From the NCBI GenBank assembly GCA_001769505.1, contig MEOF01000043.1, positions 1 to 64,000 of the forward strand: a stretch of 64,000 bases of DNA, given 5' to 3'. Under the pieces are notes generated by a model that was not told the DNA's origin, did no database searches, and saw only the letters and a program-made list of their open reading frames with translations. Positions 52,081-61,641 of the stretch are shown here, piece after piece (the stretch's first letter is position 1; every line of letters begins with the position of its first letter). The translations under genes were made by a program, and so were the position numbers. Source of the stretch: Bacteroidetes bacterium GWF2_33_38. Its GTDB lineage: Bacteria > Bacteroidota > Bacteroidia > Bacteroidales > GWF2-33-38.

Positions 52081-53451
52081 ATGAAAATTATAAAGTTAGG
52101 AATCGTACTTTTTGTTATTGTTGCAATTTTTGGAGCATGCAATAATTCTCAAACAGTTCAAAATGAGCAACAGTCAGATTCTACACAATTGGTTCACCCT
52201 AAGTGGAGTTATAATGCGACTATTTACGAAGTCAATGTTCGACAATTTACCGAAGCGGGAACATTTAAGGCTTTCGAAGAACATTTACCACGATTAAAAG
52301 CAATGGGAGTTGATATTATTTGGATAATGCCGATTCATCCTATTGGAGAAAAAGAACGTAAAGGCTCTTTAGGTAGCTATTATTCAGTAAAAGATTACAA
52401 AGGTGTTAATCCTGAATTTGGAACAATGGAAGATTTTAAACAATTGGTAAATAAAATTCATGAATTGGGAATGTATGTTATTTTAGATTGGGTTGCAAAT
52501 CACACTGCATGGGATAATGCTTGGGTTAGTGAGCATCCCGAATGGTACACAAAAGATTCCTTAGGAAAAATGGTTTCTCCTTTCGATTGGACTGATGTCG
52601 CCGACTTAAATTATGACGAAAAAGGATTGCACGAAGCAATGATTGATGCCTTGAAATTTTGGATTACCGATGCCAATATTGATGGATATCGTTGCGATGT
52701 AGCAGAACTTGTTCCGGTAGAATTTTGGAACGAAGCTCGCACCGAATTAGATAAAATAAAACCTGTTTTTATGCTTGCCGAAGCCGATAAAGCCGATCTG
52801 CAAACAAAAGCTTTTGATATGACTTATGGATGGGAATTCCATTTTATTATGAATGATGTTGCACAAGGAAAAAAGAAAATTAAAGATATTAACGAATATT
52901 TTGAACGAGAAAAAACGAAGTATAAAGCTGACGATTTTCGTATGCAATTTACCTCTAATCATGACGAAAATTCGTGGAAAGGAACTGAATTTACACGATT
53001 GGGAGGAGGATACAAAACTTTTGCTGTAATGGCAGCAACCATTCCGGGAATGCCTTTGATTTATAATGGACAAGAAGCTGAAATGGATAAAATGCTCCGT
53101 TTTTTTGAAAAAGATACGATTTTCTGGGATAAAAAACCTCTCGAACAATTTTATACAAAACTTATGACCCTAAAACATAACAACAAAGCATTGTGGAATG
53201 GCGAAAGAGGTGGCGAAATGAAATTGATTTCGAATTCGGCTGATTCGGTAGTATATTCTTTTGCAAGAGTTAAAGACGAAAATTCCGTTCTTGTTTTTCT
53301 GAATTTATCGGCAACACCGACAAAAGTAAGCTTTAAAACAAACGATTTTAAAGGAGAATACACTGATTTATTTACTGATGCTAAAACTAATATATTAGAT
53401 CAACTCGAAATTTCATTAACTCCTTGGGAGTACAAAGTCTTGAGTAAATAA
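52081..53451 (+). CDS. GH13 alpha-amylase-type lipoprotein
   Basis: A 456-residue lipoprotein (lipobox IFGAC, cysteine at 20). A single GH13 barrel begins with WSYNATIYEVNVRQFTEAGTF. Catalytic residues lie in DGYRCDVAELVP (nucleophile D about 206), FMLAEADK (acid/base E about 235) and TSNHDENSW (D about 295). A short C-terminal beta domain (about 385-456) ends the protein. The pattern resembles small periplasmic maltooligosaccharide-degrading amylases. It starts 7 bp after the stop of the larger amylase, so both are in one operon with malQ. Confidence 0.92.
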   Translation: MKIIKLGIVLFVIVAIFGACNNSQTVQNEQQSDSTQLVHPKWSYNATIYEVNVRQFTEAGTFKAFEEHLPRLKAMGVDIIWIMPIHPIGEKERKGSLGSYYSVKDYKGVNPEFGTMEDFKQLVNKIHELGMYVILDWVANHTAWDNAWVSEHPEWYTKDSLGKMVSPFDWTDVADLNYDEKGLHEAMIDALKFWITDANIDGYRCDVAELVPVEFWNEARTELDKIKPVFMLAEADKADLQTKAFDMTYGWEFHFIMNDVAQGKKKIKDINEYFEREKTKYKADDFRMQFTSNHDENSWKGTEFTRLGGGYKTFAVMAATIPGMPLIYNGQEAEMDKMLRFFEKDTIFWDKKPLEQFYTKLMTLKHNNKALWNGERGGEMKLISNSADSVVYSFARVKDENSVLVFLNLSATPTKVSFKTNDFKGEYTDLFTDAKTNILDQLEISLTPWEYKVLSK

Positions 53452-53473
53452 TTCAACACTCTTTTTTGAACTA

Positions 53474-53971
53474 TTAATTATCTTTTGGAAGGTTATTTTC
53501 GAGTACATTTCCAGTTTCATCCCAAACAATGCTACCGATAAAAAGACCATTGTTATATACGGCTGATTTTTTCTTTTGTCCGTTTTGAAAATACCAAGTT
53601 GATTTTCCATGCAGTTCGTCATTTTCGTACTTTGATTCTGACTGCAAATGACCATTTTTAAACCAATAGGTTGTTAAACCGTGCTTTTTATCGTTCACAT
53701 AATTGCTTTCTCGCTTTTTTTTCCCTTCTTGATACCACCAAACCCAAAGCCCCTCTTTTTTCCCTTCTTTATAATTTCCTTCCATTCCTTTTTTCCCATT
53801 TTCGTATTTTTCAACGCATAATCCCGTAAATGGCTCACTCGTACCATTTTTATACATTAAACCTTCAATCAGCGTTAAATTATTGGGTGAAACTTGAGAA
53901 AAAGAAGAAAAACCAATAATTAAAAGTATTGTTAAGAAAAAAAACGAATATAAATTTTTGACTATCAACAT
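53474..53971 (-). CDS. YwqK-like MORN-variant repeat protein
   Basis: A 165-residue exported protein with a signal peptide (about 1-25, ending FSSFSQ). Five or six tandem repeats follow with the pattern ENGKKGMEGNYKEGKKEGLW, WYQEGKKKRESNYVNDKKHG and WFKNGHLQSESKYENDELHG. These are MORN-variant repeats, also called 'toxin-antitoxin YwqK family antitoxin' in databases, but no toxin is next to it and the name need not reflect function. The gene is convergent with the GH13 gene. A beta-hairpin scaffold on the cell surface is likely; its role is unknown. Confidence 0.8.
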   Translation of the reverse strand: MLIVKNLYSFFFLTILLIIGFSSFSQVSPNNLTLIEGLMYKNGTSEPFTGLCVEKYENGKKGMEGNYKEGKKEGLWVWWYQEGKKKRESNYVNDKKHGLTTYWFKNGHLQSESKYENDELHGKSTWYFQNGQKKKSAVYNNGLFIGSIVWDETGNVLENNLPKDN

Positions 53972-54000
53972 AAAAAATTAATACGACAATAATTATACAA

Positions 54001-54023
54001 AAAAAGGGCAATGCCCTTTTTTT
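54001..54023 (-). terminator. Terminator of the peptide transporter gene
   Basis: AAAAAGGGC (54001-54009), loop AAT, GCCCTTTTT (54013-54021), preceded by further A residues that read as T on the - strand. Confidence 0.8.
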
Positions 54024-54025
54024 AT

Positions 54026-55546
54026 TTATTTAGCAACTCTTTCGAGCCATTTTATCATAAATAACATGGTAAACATTGATATTGCAGTTGCAATTACAAA
54101 AATTCCCCAAGTCATCCAAATAGGAATTTGTTCGTATAAAACAGCACCAATAAATAATAAACCATTCCCTAAAGCTGTAGCACCCAGCCATCCACCTTGC
54201 ATCATTCCTTGATATTGAGGAGGGGCAACTTTCGAAACAAAGGAAATTCCCATTGGACTAATAAATAATTCGGCTACAGTTAAAATAAAATATGTCCCTA
54301 ATAATAAAAAAGGAGTTACTCTAGATGCTTCGTCAAGCGGCATACCTCCTGATTGTGGATTAATTGTTTCAAACAATGGTAAACCAAAAGAGCCTAAAAC
54401 CATAACAACAAAACCTAAAGATGCAATTCCCATTCCAATAGCAATTTTTTTAGGAGTTGATGGCTCCATATTTCTGCCGCGTAACCAACCAAATAATCCA
54501 ACAACAATTGGAGTTAAAAACACAACAAAAAATGGATTCATTGATTGGAAAATTTCAGCTGAAAAACTCCAAGAACCAAATTTTAATAAAGTGTAATCTC
54601 TTGCGAAAAATGTCAATGATAATCCATTCTGATGAAATGAAAACCAGAAGAAAATAACAATACCAAATACAGCCAATAAAGCATACATCCGTTGCTTAAT
54701 TTCATTTGCTTCCATTTTTATTTCGTCGGTAATTTCACCAACTTTAGTGGTTTTCCTAGGATTCGGAAAATTCTTTTTATTTTTCACGAAAACTAACAAC
54801 GAAATAATCATAGCAATAATTGCAATTCCAAAAGCATAATGAAATCCTGTGTTAAATACGTTCAAATAATTATTTGAAAAAGTAGTTAAATCGGAAACAG
54901 GTATTCCTGATGCTTTATCTGCCATTGCTTGAAACGAAGTTTGTGCTTTTTCAGAAATGGAATCATTTAAAAATGAATGACACATTGCTGGTAAATCTGC
55001 ATCATAACTTAATTGATTTTTTCCTAACCACCAATTTCTGATTCCAACAGCAGTAAAAGGTGCGAAAATTGCTCCTATATTTATAAACATATAGAACAAC
55101 GAAAATCCAGAATCTCTTAATTTTCCATATTCCTTATTATCATACATTTGTCCGACTAATGCTTGTAAGTTTCCTTTAAAAAGACCATTTCCAAAAGCAA
55201 TTACAAATAATCCGACAACTGTTATCGATAAATATAATGGAATACTTGAAACAGGAGTTGGGGTTGGAAAAGCTAAAATTACGTAGCCTAAAGCCATTAA
55301 TATTAATCCAGTTAAAATAGTTCCTTTATAATTTTGAATCCTATCTGCAATAATTCCTCCGATTAATGCTAAAATATAGATTGAAAAATAGAACGCCCCG
55401 TAAATAATTCCTGCATTTTGTCCGTCAAGTCCGAATTTAGCTTGTAAAAACAATACTAAAATAGCCATCATGGTATAAAAACCAAAGCGTTCTCCCATGT
55501 TTGCAAAAGCTGCTGCCAATAATCCTTTTGGTTGTCCTTTAAACAT
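54026..55546 (-). CDS. POT-family proton-coupled oligopeptide transporter
   Basis: A 506-residue inner-membrane transporter with about 14 helices. The POT signatures are GERFGFYTMMAILVLFLQ near the start (E-R-F-G-F-Y motif) and FSLFYMFINIGAIFAP (PTR2 family signature). I chose the ATG at 55546 (MFKGQPKGLLAAAFANMGERFG), because the longer ATG at 55630 adds a 28-residue tail not seen in the family. It imports di- and tripeptides with protons. It is single, ends in a strong terminator and is convergent with the MORN-like gene. Confidence 0.93.
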   Translation of the reverse strand: MFKGQPKGLLAAAFANMGERFGFYTMMAILVLFLQAKFGLDGQNAGIIYGAFYFSIYILALIGGIIADRIQNYKGTILTGLILMALGYVILAFPTPTPVSSIPLYLSITVVGLFVIAFGNGLFKGNLQALVGQMYDNKEYGKLRDSGFSLFYMFINIGAIFAPFTAVGIRNWWLGKNQLSYDADLPAMCHSFLNDSISEKAQTSFQAMADKASGIPVSDLTTFSNNYLNVFNTGFHYAFGIAIIAMIISLLVFVKNKKNFPNPRKTTKVGEITDEIKMEANEIKQRMYALLAVFGIVIFFWFSFHQNGLSLTFFARDYTLLKFGSWSFSAEIFQSMNPFFVVFLTPIVVGLFGWLRGRNMEPSTPKKIAIGMGIASLGFVVMVLGSFGLPLFETINPQSGGMPLDEASRVTPFLLLGTYFILTVAELFISPMGISFVSKVAPPQYQGMMQGGWLGATALGNGLLFIGAVLYEQIPIWMTWGIFVIATAISMFTMLFMIKWLERVAK

Positions 55547-55710
55547 AATTTTGTTTTTTTTATTTAGAATTTGAGACAAATATATTAAAAGTTTTTTTAT
55601 AAGTAATATATTCGCAATTAAGCTAATCAAAAAAGTGAAATATTAAGTCCTTTTGAACTCATTTTAACTTTGAATCCTTGTGATTTTTTTAAATTTAAAT
55701 ATGTAACGAA

Positions 55711-57981
55711 ATGAATTTCAACGATAACCTCGACGCCCTAACCACAATTCGATTTGTAAATGGAACAAATCGTTCAATTTTTCTTACCGGAAAAGCTGGA
55801 ACTGGAAAAACAACTTTGCTTCGAAATATTGTTCAAAACACTCACAAAAACACAATAATTGTTGCTCCAACAGGAATTGCAGCGTTAAATGCTGGCGGAG
55901 TTACCATTCACTCAATGTTTCAAGTTCCGTTTGGAGCTTTTGTTCCTGCAACAAATTTATTGGATTTACAAACTGCTAGCTTTCAAATTCATACATTAAA
56001 TCAATTACCTAAAAAAGTTCAATTAAATTCGGCAAAACGAAATATGATTTTGCAACTCGAACTTTTAATTATTGATGAAGTTAGTATGTTGCGTGCCGAT
56101 TTGTTGGATGCAATTGACACAATTTTGCGATACGTTCGCCGAAAACGAAATCAAGCATTTGGCGGAGTTCAAGTTTTGTTTATTGGCGATATGTTGCAAC
56201 TTCCTCCAATTGTGAAAGACGATGAATGGAATTATTTGAAGCAATTTTACAAAAGCATGTACTTTTTTGATGCTCAAGTATTTGCCGAACAAAAACCTAT
56301 TGTAATTGAACTCGGGAAAATTTATCGCCAAAGCGATTTGCAATTCGTTTCAATCTTGAATAATTTGCGAAATAATGTTTTTGAACCCGAAGATATTCGA
56401 GTTTTGAATTCGCATTATCAACCAAATTTCAAAAAATCGGAGAAAGATTCATACATTTTTTTAACCACTCACAATAGAAAAGCCGATGCAATAAATTCTG
56501 ATGAATTGCGAAAATTGAAATCGGAAACTTTTACTTACAAAGCCGAAATTCGTGATGAATTTCCCGAACATATTTATCCAATTGAATATTCGATGGAATT
56601 GAAAGAAGGTTCGCAAATTATGTTCATCAAAAATGATTATTCGGGCGGACAAAATTATTACAACGGAAAAATTGGAAAAATTCACAAACTAACGTCTGAT
56701 TCTGTTCAAGTAATTTTCTCGGAAACTGGAAATATTGTAAATGTTGACAAATATACTTGGGAAAATAAACGTTTCGTTTTGAACAAAACCACAGGTTTAA
56801 TTGAAGAAACAACAAACGGAACTTTCACGCATTTTCCTTTGAAATTGGCTTGGGCTGTTACGGTTCACAAAAGTCAAGGTTTGACATTTAAACAAGCCAT
56901 AATTGATGTTTCAGAAGCTTTTGCACCAGGTCAAATTTATGTTGCACTTTCTCGATTAGAATCGCTCGAAGGTTTGGTTTTATCTGAAAAAATTATTGCC
57001 AAAGCTCCGGAGCAATCGGCTCGTTTACTGAATTTTACAAATCGAAAATTAGAACAAATTGATTTGGATAAAGAATATAATCAATCGGCTGTTGAATATT
57101 TGCATTCGGTTGTGTTGGAATCATTCGATTTGCACAGTTTGAAACAAGAATTTTTGTATCATTTAGAATCTTACGATAAAGATGAAAATAGGTCGGCAAA
57201 ACAATCATTTTTTGAACAAGCAAAAGAAATTAATATAAAATTGCTTCCAATTATTGAAGTTGCGGAAAAATTTCAAAAACAACTTTCACAAATTATTGTA
57301 AATAAAGGAACTAACGAACAATTAAAAGATAGAATTAAATCTGCAATTAATTATTTTGAACCATTAATTCAAGAAATTTCAAAAGATATTTTTGCAATAA
57401 TTTCCGAAATTGACGGAGTTCGTGGAGTGAAACAATACAACAATGAATTGAGAAATTTAGAATCTTTGTTTTTTAACCGATTGCAAAAAATGAAAAAAGC
57501 AATGCTTTTAATTGATGCAATTATAAATAATTCAAATATTAAGAAAGAAAATTTGTTGCCACAAGCCTTGGTAAACGAACGTCAAGACTTAACTGCTGTA
57601 AAAGCAAAATCAAAAAGACCAAAAAAAGCAAAAGAGCAAAAAATTAAAATTCCAAAAGCTGAAAAGCGAGAAAGCAAAGAAGTTACATTTGAATTATATT
57701 CGCAAGGAAAAAATATTAAAGAAATTGTCTCGGAACGAGGTTTATCAGCTATGACAATTGAACTTCACTTATCGTATTTTGTTGCCGAAGGCTTAATTGA
57801 TGTGAGTGAATTTGTTGAAAAACAAAAACTTAAAACCATAACAAATAAAATTAAAGAACTAAAAACCAAATCGTTAAAGGAAATTAAAGAAAGCTTAAGC
57901 GATGATTTTTCTTACACTGAAATTAAATTTGCAATGGCTCATTTAGAGTTTTCGGGACAATTGTATAACGAAGTTATTTAA
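55711..57981 (+). CDS. Pif1-like DNA helicase with C-terminal helix-turn-helix domain
   Basis: A 756-residue SF1B helicase. Walker A is FLTGKAGTGKTTLLRN (about 24-39), Walker B is LLIIDEVSMLRADLLD (about 116-131), and the C-terminal RecA motif reads AWAVTVHKSQGLTFKQ (about 383-398) then VALSRLESLEGLVLS. After the helicase core (about 1-440) comes a coiled region (about 440-620), a lysine-rich linker (KSKRPKKAKEQKIKIPKAEK) and a HTH_40-type domain (about 660-720, TFELYSQGKNIKEIVSERGL). This layout is common in Bacteroidota. Role is likely in DNA repair or replication; the stop overlaps the convergent sialidase-fold gene by 8 bp. Confidence 0.92.
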   Translation: MNFNDNLDALTTIRFVNGTNRSIFLTGKAGTGKTTLLRNIVQNTHKNTIIVAPTGIAALNAGGVTIHSMFQVPFGAFVPATNLLDLQTASFQIHTLNQLPKKVQLNSAKRNMILQLELLIIDEVSMLRADLLDAIDTILRYVRRKRNQAFGGVQVLFIGDMLQLPPIVKDDEWNYLKQFYKSMYFFDAQVFAEQKPIVIELGKIYRQSDLQFVSILNNLRNNVFEPEDIRVLNSHYQPNFKKSEKDSYIFLTTHNRKADAINSDELRKLKSETFTYKAEIRDEFPEHIYPIEYSMELKEGSQIMFIKNDYSGGQNYYNGKIGKIHKLTSDSVQVIFSETGNIVNVDKYTWENKRFVLNKTTGLIEETTNGTFTHFPLKLAWAVTVHKSQGLTFKQAIIDVSEAFAPGQIYVALSRLESLEGLVLSEKIIAKAPEQSARLLNFTNRKLEQIDLDKEYNQSAVEYLHSVVLESFDLHSLKQEFLYHLESYDKDENRSAKQSFFEQAKEINIKLLPIIEVAEKFQKQLSQIIVNKGTNEQLKDRIKSAINYFEPLIQEISKDIFAIISEIDGVRGVKQYNNELRNLESLFFNRLQKMKKAMLLIDAIINNSNIKKENLLPQALVNERQDLTAVKAKSKRPKKAKEQKIKIPKAEKRESKEVTFELYSQGKNIKEIVSERGLSAMTIELHLSYFVAEGLIDVSEFVEKQKLKTITNKIKELKTKSLKEIKESLSDDFSYTEIKFAMAHLEFSGQLYNEVI

Positions 57982-59383
57982 TCAGAACCATTTTCTTGGT
58001 GGTTTCGACTTGATTTGCTTTATATGTGTAGTAATAAACACCAGAACTCAAATCTGAAATATCGAGGTATGCTGAGTTCATTCCAATATCATAATTATCA
58101 AAATTTATCGTCATTTTTTCGTTTCCATTCAAATCATAAATCGAAATCATCCCATCTTCGGAATTTGATTTGTAAAAGTCAATAGAAGTGTAATTGGTTG
58201 CCGGGTTTGGATAATTTTGTGATAATAGAGAGTTGCTGTCAATTTCTCTATCATTAGATGAAATCAAAGAATATTTAATCTCGAATTGATAAAAATCAGA
58301 GTCTTCCAGACCGTTATATTTTTTAATTGCATCTGAGACAATTACCAAATAGTTTCCATTTTGCATCTTGGTTACACATGGATAACCATATAAGCGATAA
58401 ATATTGGGTGTTGGTCGCCTAATTTTATGGAAAAGAGAAAATCCTTTTGCGTTATCAATAATATCAGAAGTTTTATTCCGATATATCCAAAATTCAGAGT
58501 CAAGATTGCTATAATTCGGATCAATTAAACCGCGGCGGTCTGATGCAATCGACCAAATATCTTTGTGTTCATCGTTATAAAATATTAGCGGAGATGGGCA
58601 ATAAAAACTATCAGCAATATTTGTTGGCATAGGCTCTGTCCAAGTTTCTCCGTAATCATTTGATTTAACAAACAAATACGATGAACCGTAGTTTCCAACA
58701 GTATTTCGGAATAAGCCTAGCATAAGTCCATTTTCAATATAAGCAAAACTTGGCTCGCCAACACTGTATTTTAAGCTATCCAGATAATTCCATGAATATG
58801 CAATACTATCCCAATATATTCCATGTCGACTAAAGCGTGTTTCGATATAATATAATTTACCAAAAGCATTCATGTAGCCTTTGGTTGGAACGTTTAATAG
58901 TTTGTGTGACGCACTAGAAAGTCCGATAGTATTAATAATGCTTGGTTCTGACCAAGAGTAACCATTATCATCGCTATAAATTAAATTAACATCAATGGTT
59001 GTATTATCGGTTACGTTATATCTTCTAAAAAAAACAAGTAGTCGAAACCCTTCAACTAAACCGCCATGAACATTACGGTCATCATATTCACTTTCATAAA
59101 TTGTTTCAGGTTCTGTCCAAGAAGCTCCATCGTCATACGAATATCTTTTTACAATTCGACTTGCGTTCCCAATGTGACCACCGGCAAGACCAGGGTCAAG
59201 TCTAAAAATGTGAATTATCGAACCGTCATTTAGTGTTTCCAACATTCCCTCTCCAGTATGATCTTCTCCTACCAAACTTGGTTTTAATTCAGTAACAAAT
59301 GCTTCCACTTGCGAGGTGTATTGAGAAAAAGAAAAATACGACAGTAAATTTAAGAAAACTAGAATTATGATTTTTCTCATCAT
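57974..59383 (-). CDS. T9SS-secreted sialidase-fold (BNR/Asp-box) protein
   Basis: A 469-residue secreted protein with a signal peptide (about 1-20). Asp-box motifs are visible: YSYDDGASWTEP (about 85), YSDDNGYSWSEP (about 137) and KSNDYGETWTEP (about 238), the marks of six-bladed beta-propellers such as sialidases. Residues LVGEDHTGEG and RLDPGLAGGH lie where an active site could be, but I do not see the sialidase arginine triad clearly, so the substrate is open. The C-terminus is a type A sorting domain (about 390-469, SQNYPNPATNYTSIDFY and LSSGVYYYTYK). It is convergent with the helicase gene. Confidence 0.8.
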   Translation of the reverse strand: MMRKIIILVFLNLLSYFSFSQYTSQVEAFVTELKPSLVGEDHTGEGMLETLNDGSIIHIFRLDPGLAGGHIGNASRIVKRYSYDDGASWTEPETIYESEYDDRNVHGGLVEGFRLLVFFRRYNVTDNTTIDVNLIYSDDNGYSWSEPSIINTIGLSSASHKLLNVPTKGYMNAFGKLYYIETRFSRHGIYWDSIAYSWNYLDSLKYSVGEPSFAYIENGLMLGLFRNTVGNYGSSYLFVKSNDYGETWTEPMPTNIADSFYCPSPLIFYNDEHKDIWSIASDRRGLIDPNYSNLDSEFWIYRNKTSDIIDNAKGFSLFHKIRRPTPNIYRLYGYPCVTKMQNGNYLVIVSDAIKKYNGLEDSDFYQFEIKYSLISSNDREIDSNSLLSQNYPNPATNYTSIDFYKSNSEDGMISIYDLNGNEKMTINFDNYDIGMNSAYLDISDLSSGVYYYTYKANQVETTKKMVLIK

Positions 59384-59471
59384 GTTTGTTTATAAAAGAT
59401 AGTTCTAACTTTTATGTCACAAAAATGAGAGCGAGAAGTTAAAGGGTAATTAAATTGAGATTAAAAAGAGA

Positions 59472-60839
59472 TTAAAAAATATTTTGCAGAATAATCAAGA
59501 TATCTGTTCCGATATCTATTTTAGATTTGACTTCTATTTTCCCGTTGTGGAGTTCAATAATTTTTTTTGATAAAGCTAAACCTAAACCGTGCCCTTTGTA
59601 TTTTCTTGCATTTTTAGCCCTATAAAAAGGCTCGAAAATCTTATTTAGTTCGGTTTCTGCTATTCCAATTCCAGAGTCTGAAAATTTAATGCTAATTTTT
59701 TTGTCAGAAACATCCAAACTAAGCCTTACCGTTTTATTATCAGAATATTTACAGCCATTTTCAAGAATATTTAGTATTGCAATTTTAATTAAGGTCTCGT
59801 TTCCGAGAACTATATATTTTTCTTCTTCACTTGGCATTTCTCCAAATGCGAATTCGATATTATAGTCGGGTTTATGTTTTAATAATTCTGCTCGCACAGT
59901 CCAAATAATTTCATCGATTCTAACTTTTGAAAAGTGAGACTCATTGATTTCGAGAGTAGCTTGAGCTAAGTTTAATAAGCCGTCAGAGAGGATATTTATA
60001 TTTTTTATATCGTCTAAAATAGATAAGAGTACGGTTTCATAATATTCTGAATCTCTTTTGTTTAGCAATGTAACCTCGATTTGTCCGGTGATAGAAGTTA
60101 GAGGAGTTCTAAGTTCATGAGATGCATTTGAAACGAATATTTTTTGGATATTAAATGCTTCTTCCAAACGGTCAAGCATTTTGTTGAATGTTTGTGCTAA
60201 TTGTGCAATTTCGTCCTTTTTGTTTTCAGTTTCAACTCTTAAATTTAAACTAGTTTCCTTAATTTCGTCAACACGTTTAATTACTTTTGACATAGGTTGA
60301 AGAGCTTGCCCTGCATAAAACCAGCCGACAAAAAGGATAATTAATATACTGATAAGAAAATTTATAAGCAGAATTAATTTTAGATTATTCAGCTTCCCCA
60401 ATCCATATTTATCGTAAGCTGATGCAATGACGACGAATTGGTTGTTATTGTCAGTATATAGTATTCCTAAAGACTCAGTTATTTCGCTTTTGAACTGTAT
60501 CTTGCTTCTTAATCGTACTTGATTTAATAAATCGATAGAAATTACTATAGAATCTTTTTCAATACTTGAATATATCTTTTCATTTAGCGAATTATAAATA
60601 GATATCTCTTCATGAGGGAGTAAAATCGTATTCTCTCCTATTATTTTAAGTAGTTCAACATCAATTTCTTTTACGCTAATTAAAAGTCGAGTTGTTGTTA
60701 ATGCATGATCTTCTAAACGATTATAAAATTGTTCTTTACGAAAGGTTTCTGACGAATAATATATGGATAACGAAAACAAAATAAGAATTGAAGCAGAAAT
60801 CAGGGCAAATAATAAACTTAATTTAGTTCTTATCTTCAT
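59472..60839 (-). CDS. Two-component sensor histidine kinase
   Basis: A 455-residue membrane kinase. A first membrane helix (about 7-29), a periplasmic sensor part (about 30-152) and a second helix (about 153-175) are followed by a HAMP domain (about 178-230). The dimerisation/phosphoacceptor domain has the histidine in SNASHELRTPLTSI (about 241), and the ATPase domain has N (ILNILENGCKYSD), G1 (SDSGIGIAE) and G2 (GHGLGLALSKKI). It pairs with the OmpR-type regulator, whose stop codon shares one base with its start codon (60839). The signal is unknown. Confidence 0.95.
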   Translation of the reverse strand: MKIRTKLSLLFALISASILILFSLSIYYSSETFRKEQFYNRLEDHALTTTRLLISVKEIDVELLKIIGENTILLPHEEISIYNSLNEKIYSSIEKDSIVISIDLLNQVRLRSKIQFKSEITESLGILYTDNNNQFVVIASAYDKYGLGKLNNLKLILLINFLISILIILFVGWFYAGQALQPMSKVIKRVDEIKETSLNLRVETENKKDEIAQLAQTFNKMLDRLEEAFNIQKIFVSNASHELRTPLTSITGQIEVTLLNKRDSEYYETVLLSILDDIKNINILSDGLLNLAQATLEINESHFSKVRIDEIIWTVRAELLKHKPDYNIEFAFGEMPSEEEKYIVLGNETLIKIAILNILENGCKYSDNKTVRLSLDVSDKKISIKFSDSGIGIAETELNKIFEPFYRAKNARKYKGHGLGLALSKKIIELHNGKIEVKSKIDIGTDILIILQNIF

Positions 60840-61528
60840 TATTCTTCGTTTTCTTTTAGAATATAACCCATTCCAATACTTGTATGTATAAGTTTAGATG
60901 AAAAATCCTTGTCAATTTTTTTTCTAAGAAAAGTTACGTAAACATCAATTACATTTGTTCCTGTATCAAAGGTGATGTCCCATACTTTTTCGGCAATTGT
61001 CGCTCGTGATAAAACTCTGCCCTTATTTCTGATTAAAAACTCAAGAAGCATAAATTCTTTTGCAGTTAATTCAATTATTTTCCCTCCTCTTTTCACAATT
61101 TTTGTATCAAGATTCATTTCTAGATCAGCAATTGAAAGGATATTGTTTGTAAAAGATTCACTTTTTGTTCGTTTTAATTGAGCTTTAATCCTTGCTAGTA
61201 ATTCTCTGAATTCAAATGGTTTAACGACATAATCGTCAGCCCCGGCATCGAACCCTATAATTTTATCGTCGGTTGTTCCTAAGGCAGTCAGCATTATAAT
61301 CGAAACATCAGGTTTTGATTTTCTAATTTCTTTGCAAAGTTCGTATCCATTGATATACGGAATATTTATATCAAGAATAATGATGTCATAATTATTTGAC
61401 AGTCCTTTGTTTTTTCCTATAAGTCCATCAAATGCAATATCTACATCGTACTTATTTTCCTCAAGTCCTTGTTTTATAAACGCTGCAACTTTAGGTTCAT
61501 CTTCGACTATCAATATTTTTGCTGACAT
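60839..61528 (-). CDS. OmpR-family response regulator
   Basis: A 229-residue regulator. The receiver domain has the phosphate-accepting aspartate in IIILDINIPYINGYELC (about 51-52), the acidic pair in ILIVEDEPKVAAF and the lysine in DYVVKPFEFRELLAR. The C-terminal winged helix (about 125-229) has ELTAKEFMLLEFLIRNKGRV and the wing SSKLIHTSIGMGYIL. I chose the ATG at 61528 (MSAKILIVEDEP); the ATG at 61573 adds 15 residues without family support. It is co-transcribed with the kinase and likely controls envelope or metal-related genes, as OmpR-type pairs often do; the targets are unknown. Confidence 0.95.
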   Translation of the reverse strand: MSAKILIVEDEPKVAAFIKQGLEENKYDVDIAFDGLIGKNKGLSNNYDIIILDINIPYINGYELCKEIRKSKPDVSIIMLTALGTTDDKIIGFDAGADDYVVKPFEFRELLARIKAQLKRTKSESFTNNILSIADLEMNLDTKIVKRGGKIIELTAKEFMLLEFLIRNKGRVLSRATIAEKVWDITFDTGTNVIDVYVTFLRKKIDKDFSSKLIHTSIGMGYILKENEE

Positions 61529-61590
61529 GTTTTTTGAAATTATTGTCGAATATACAAACAATTTATTCTGCAACTACAATTTGAAATATA

Positions 61591-61618
61591 AAAAAAACCG
61601 CTCAAATTGAGCGGTTTC
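61591..61618 (-). terminator. Terminator of the SprB-repeat adhesin gene
   Basis: AAACCGCTCA (61595-61604), loop AAT, TGAGCGGTTT (61608-61617), preceded by A residues that read as T on the - strand. It ends the gene at 61642-64000. Confidence 0.82.
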
Positions 61619-61641
61619 TATTTCTGATAAATTGGATTGAA

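Noticed and set aside
53474-53971. Antitoxin of a toxin-antitoxin pair (YwqK database name)
   Set aside because: No toxin gene is adjacent and the protein has a signal peptide; it is a MORN-like repeat protein.
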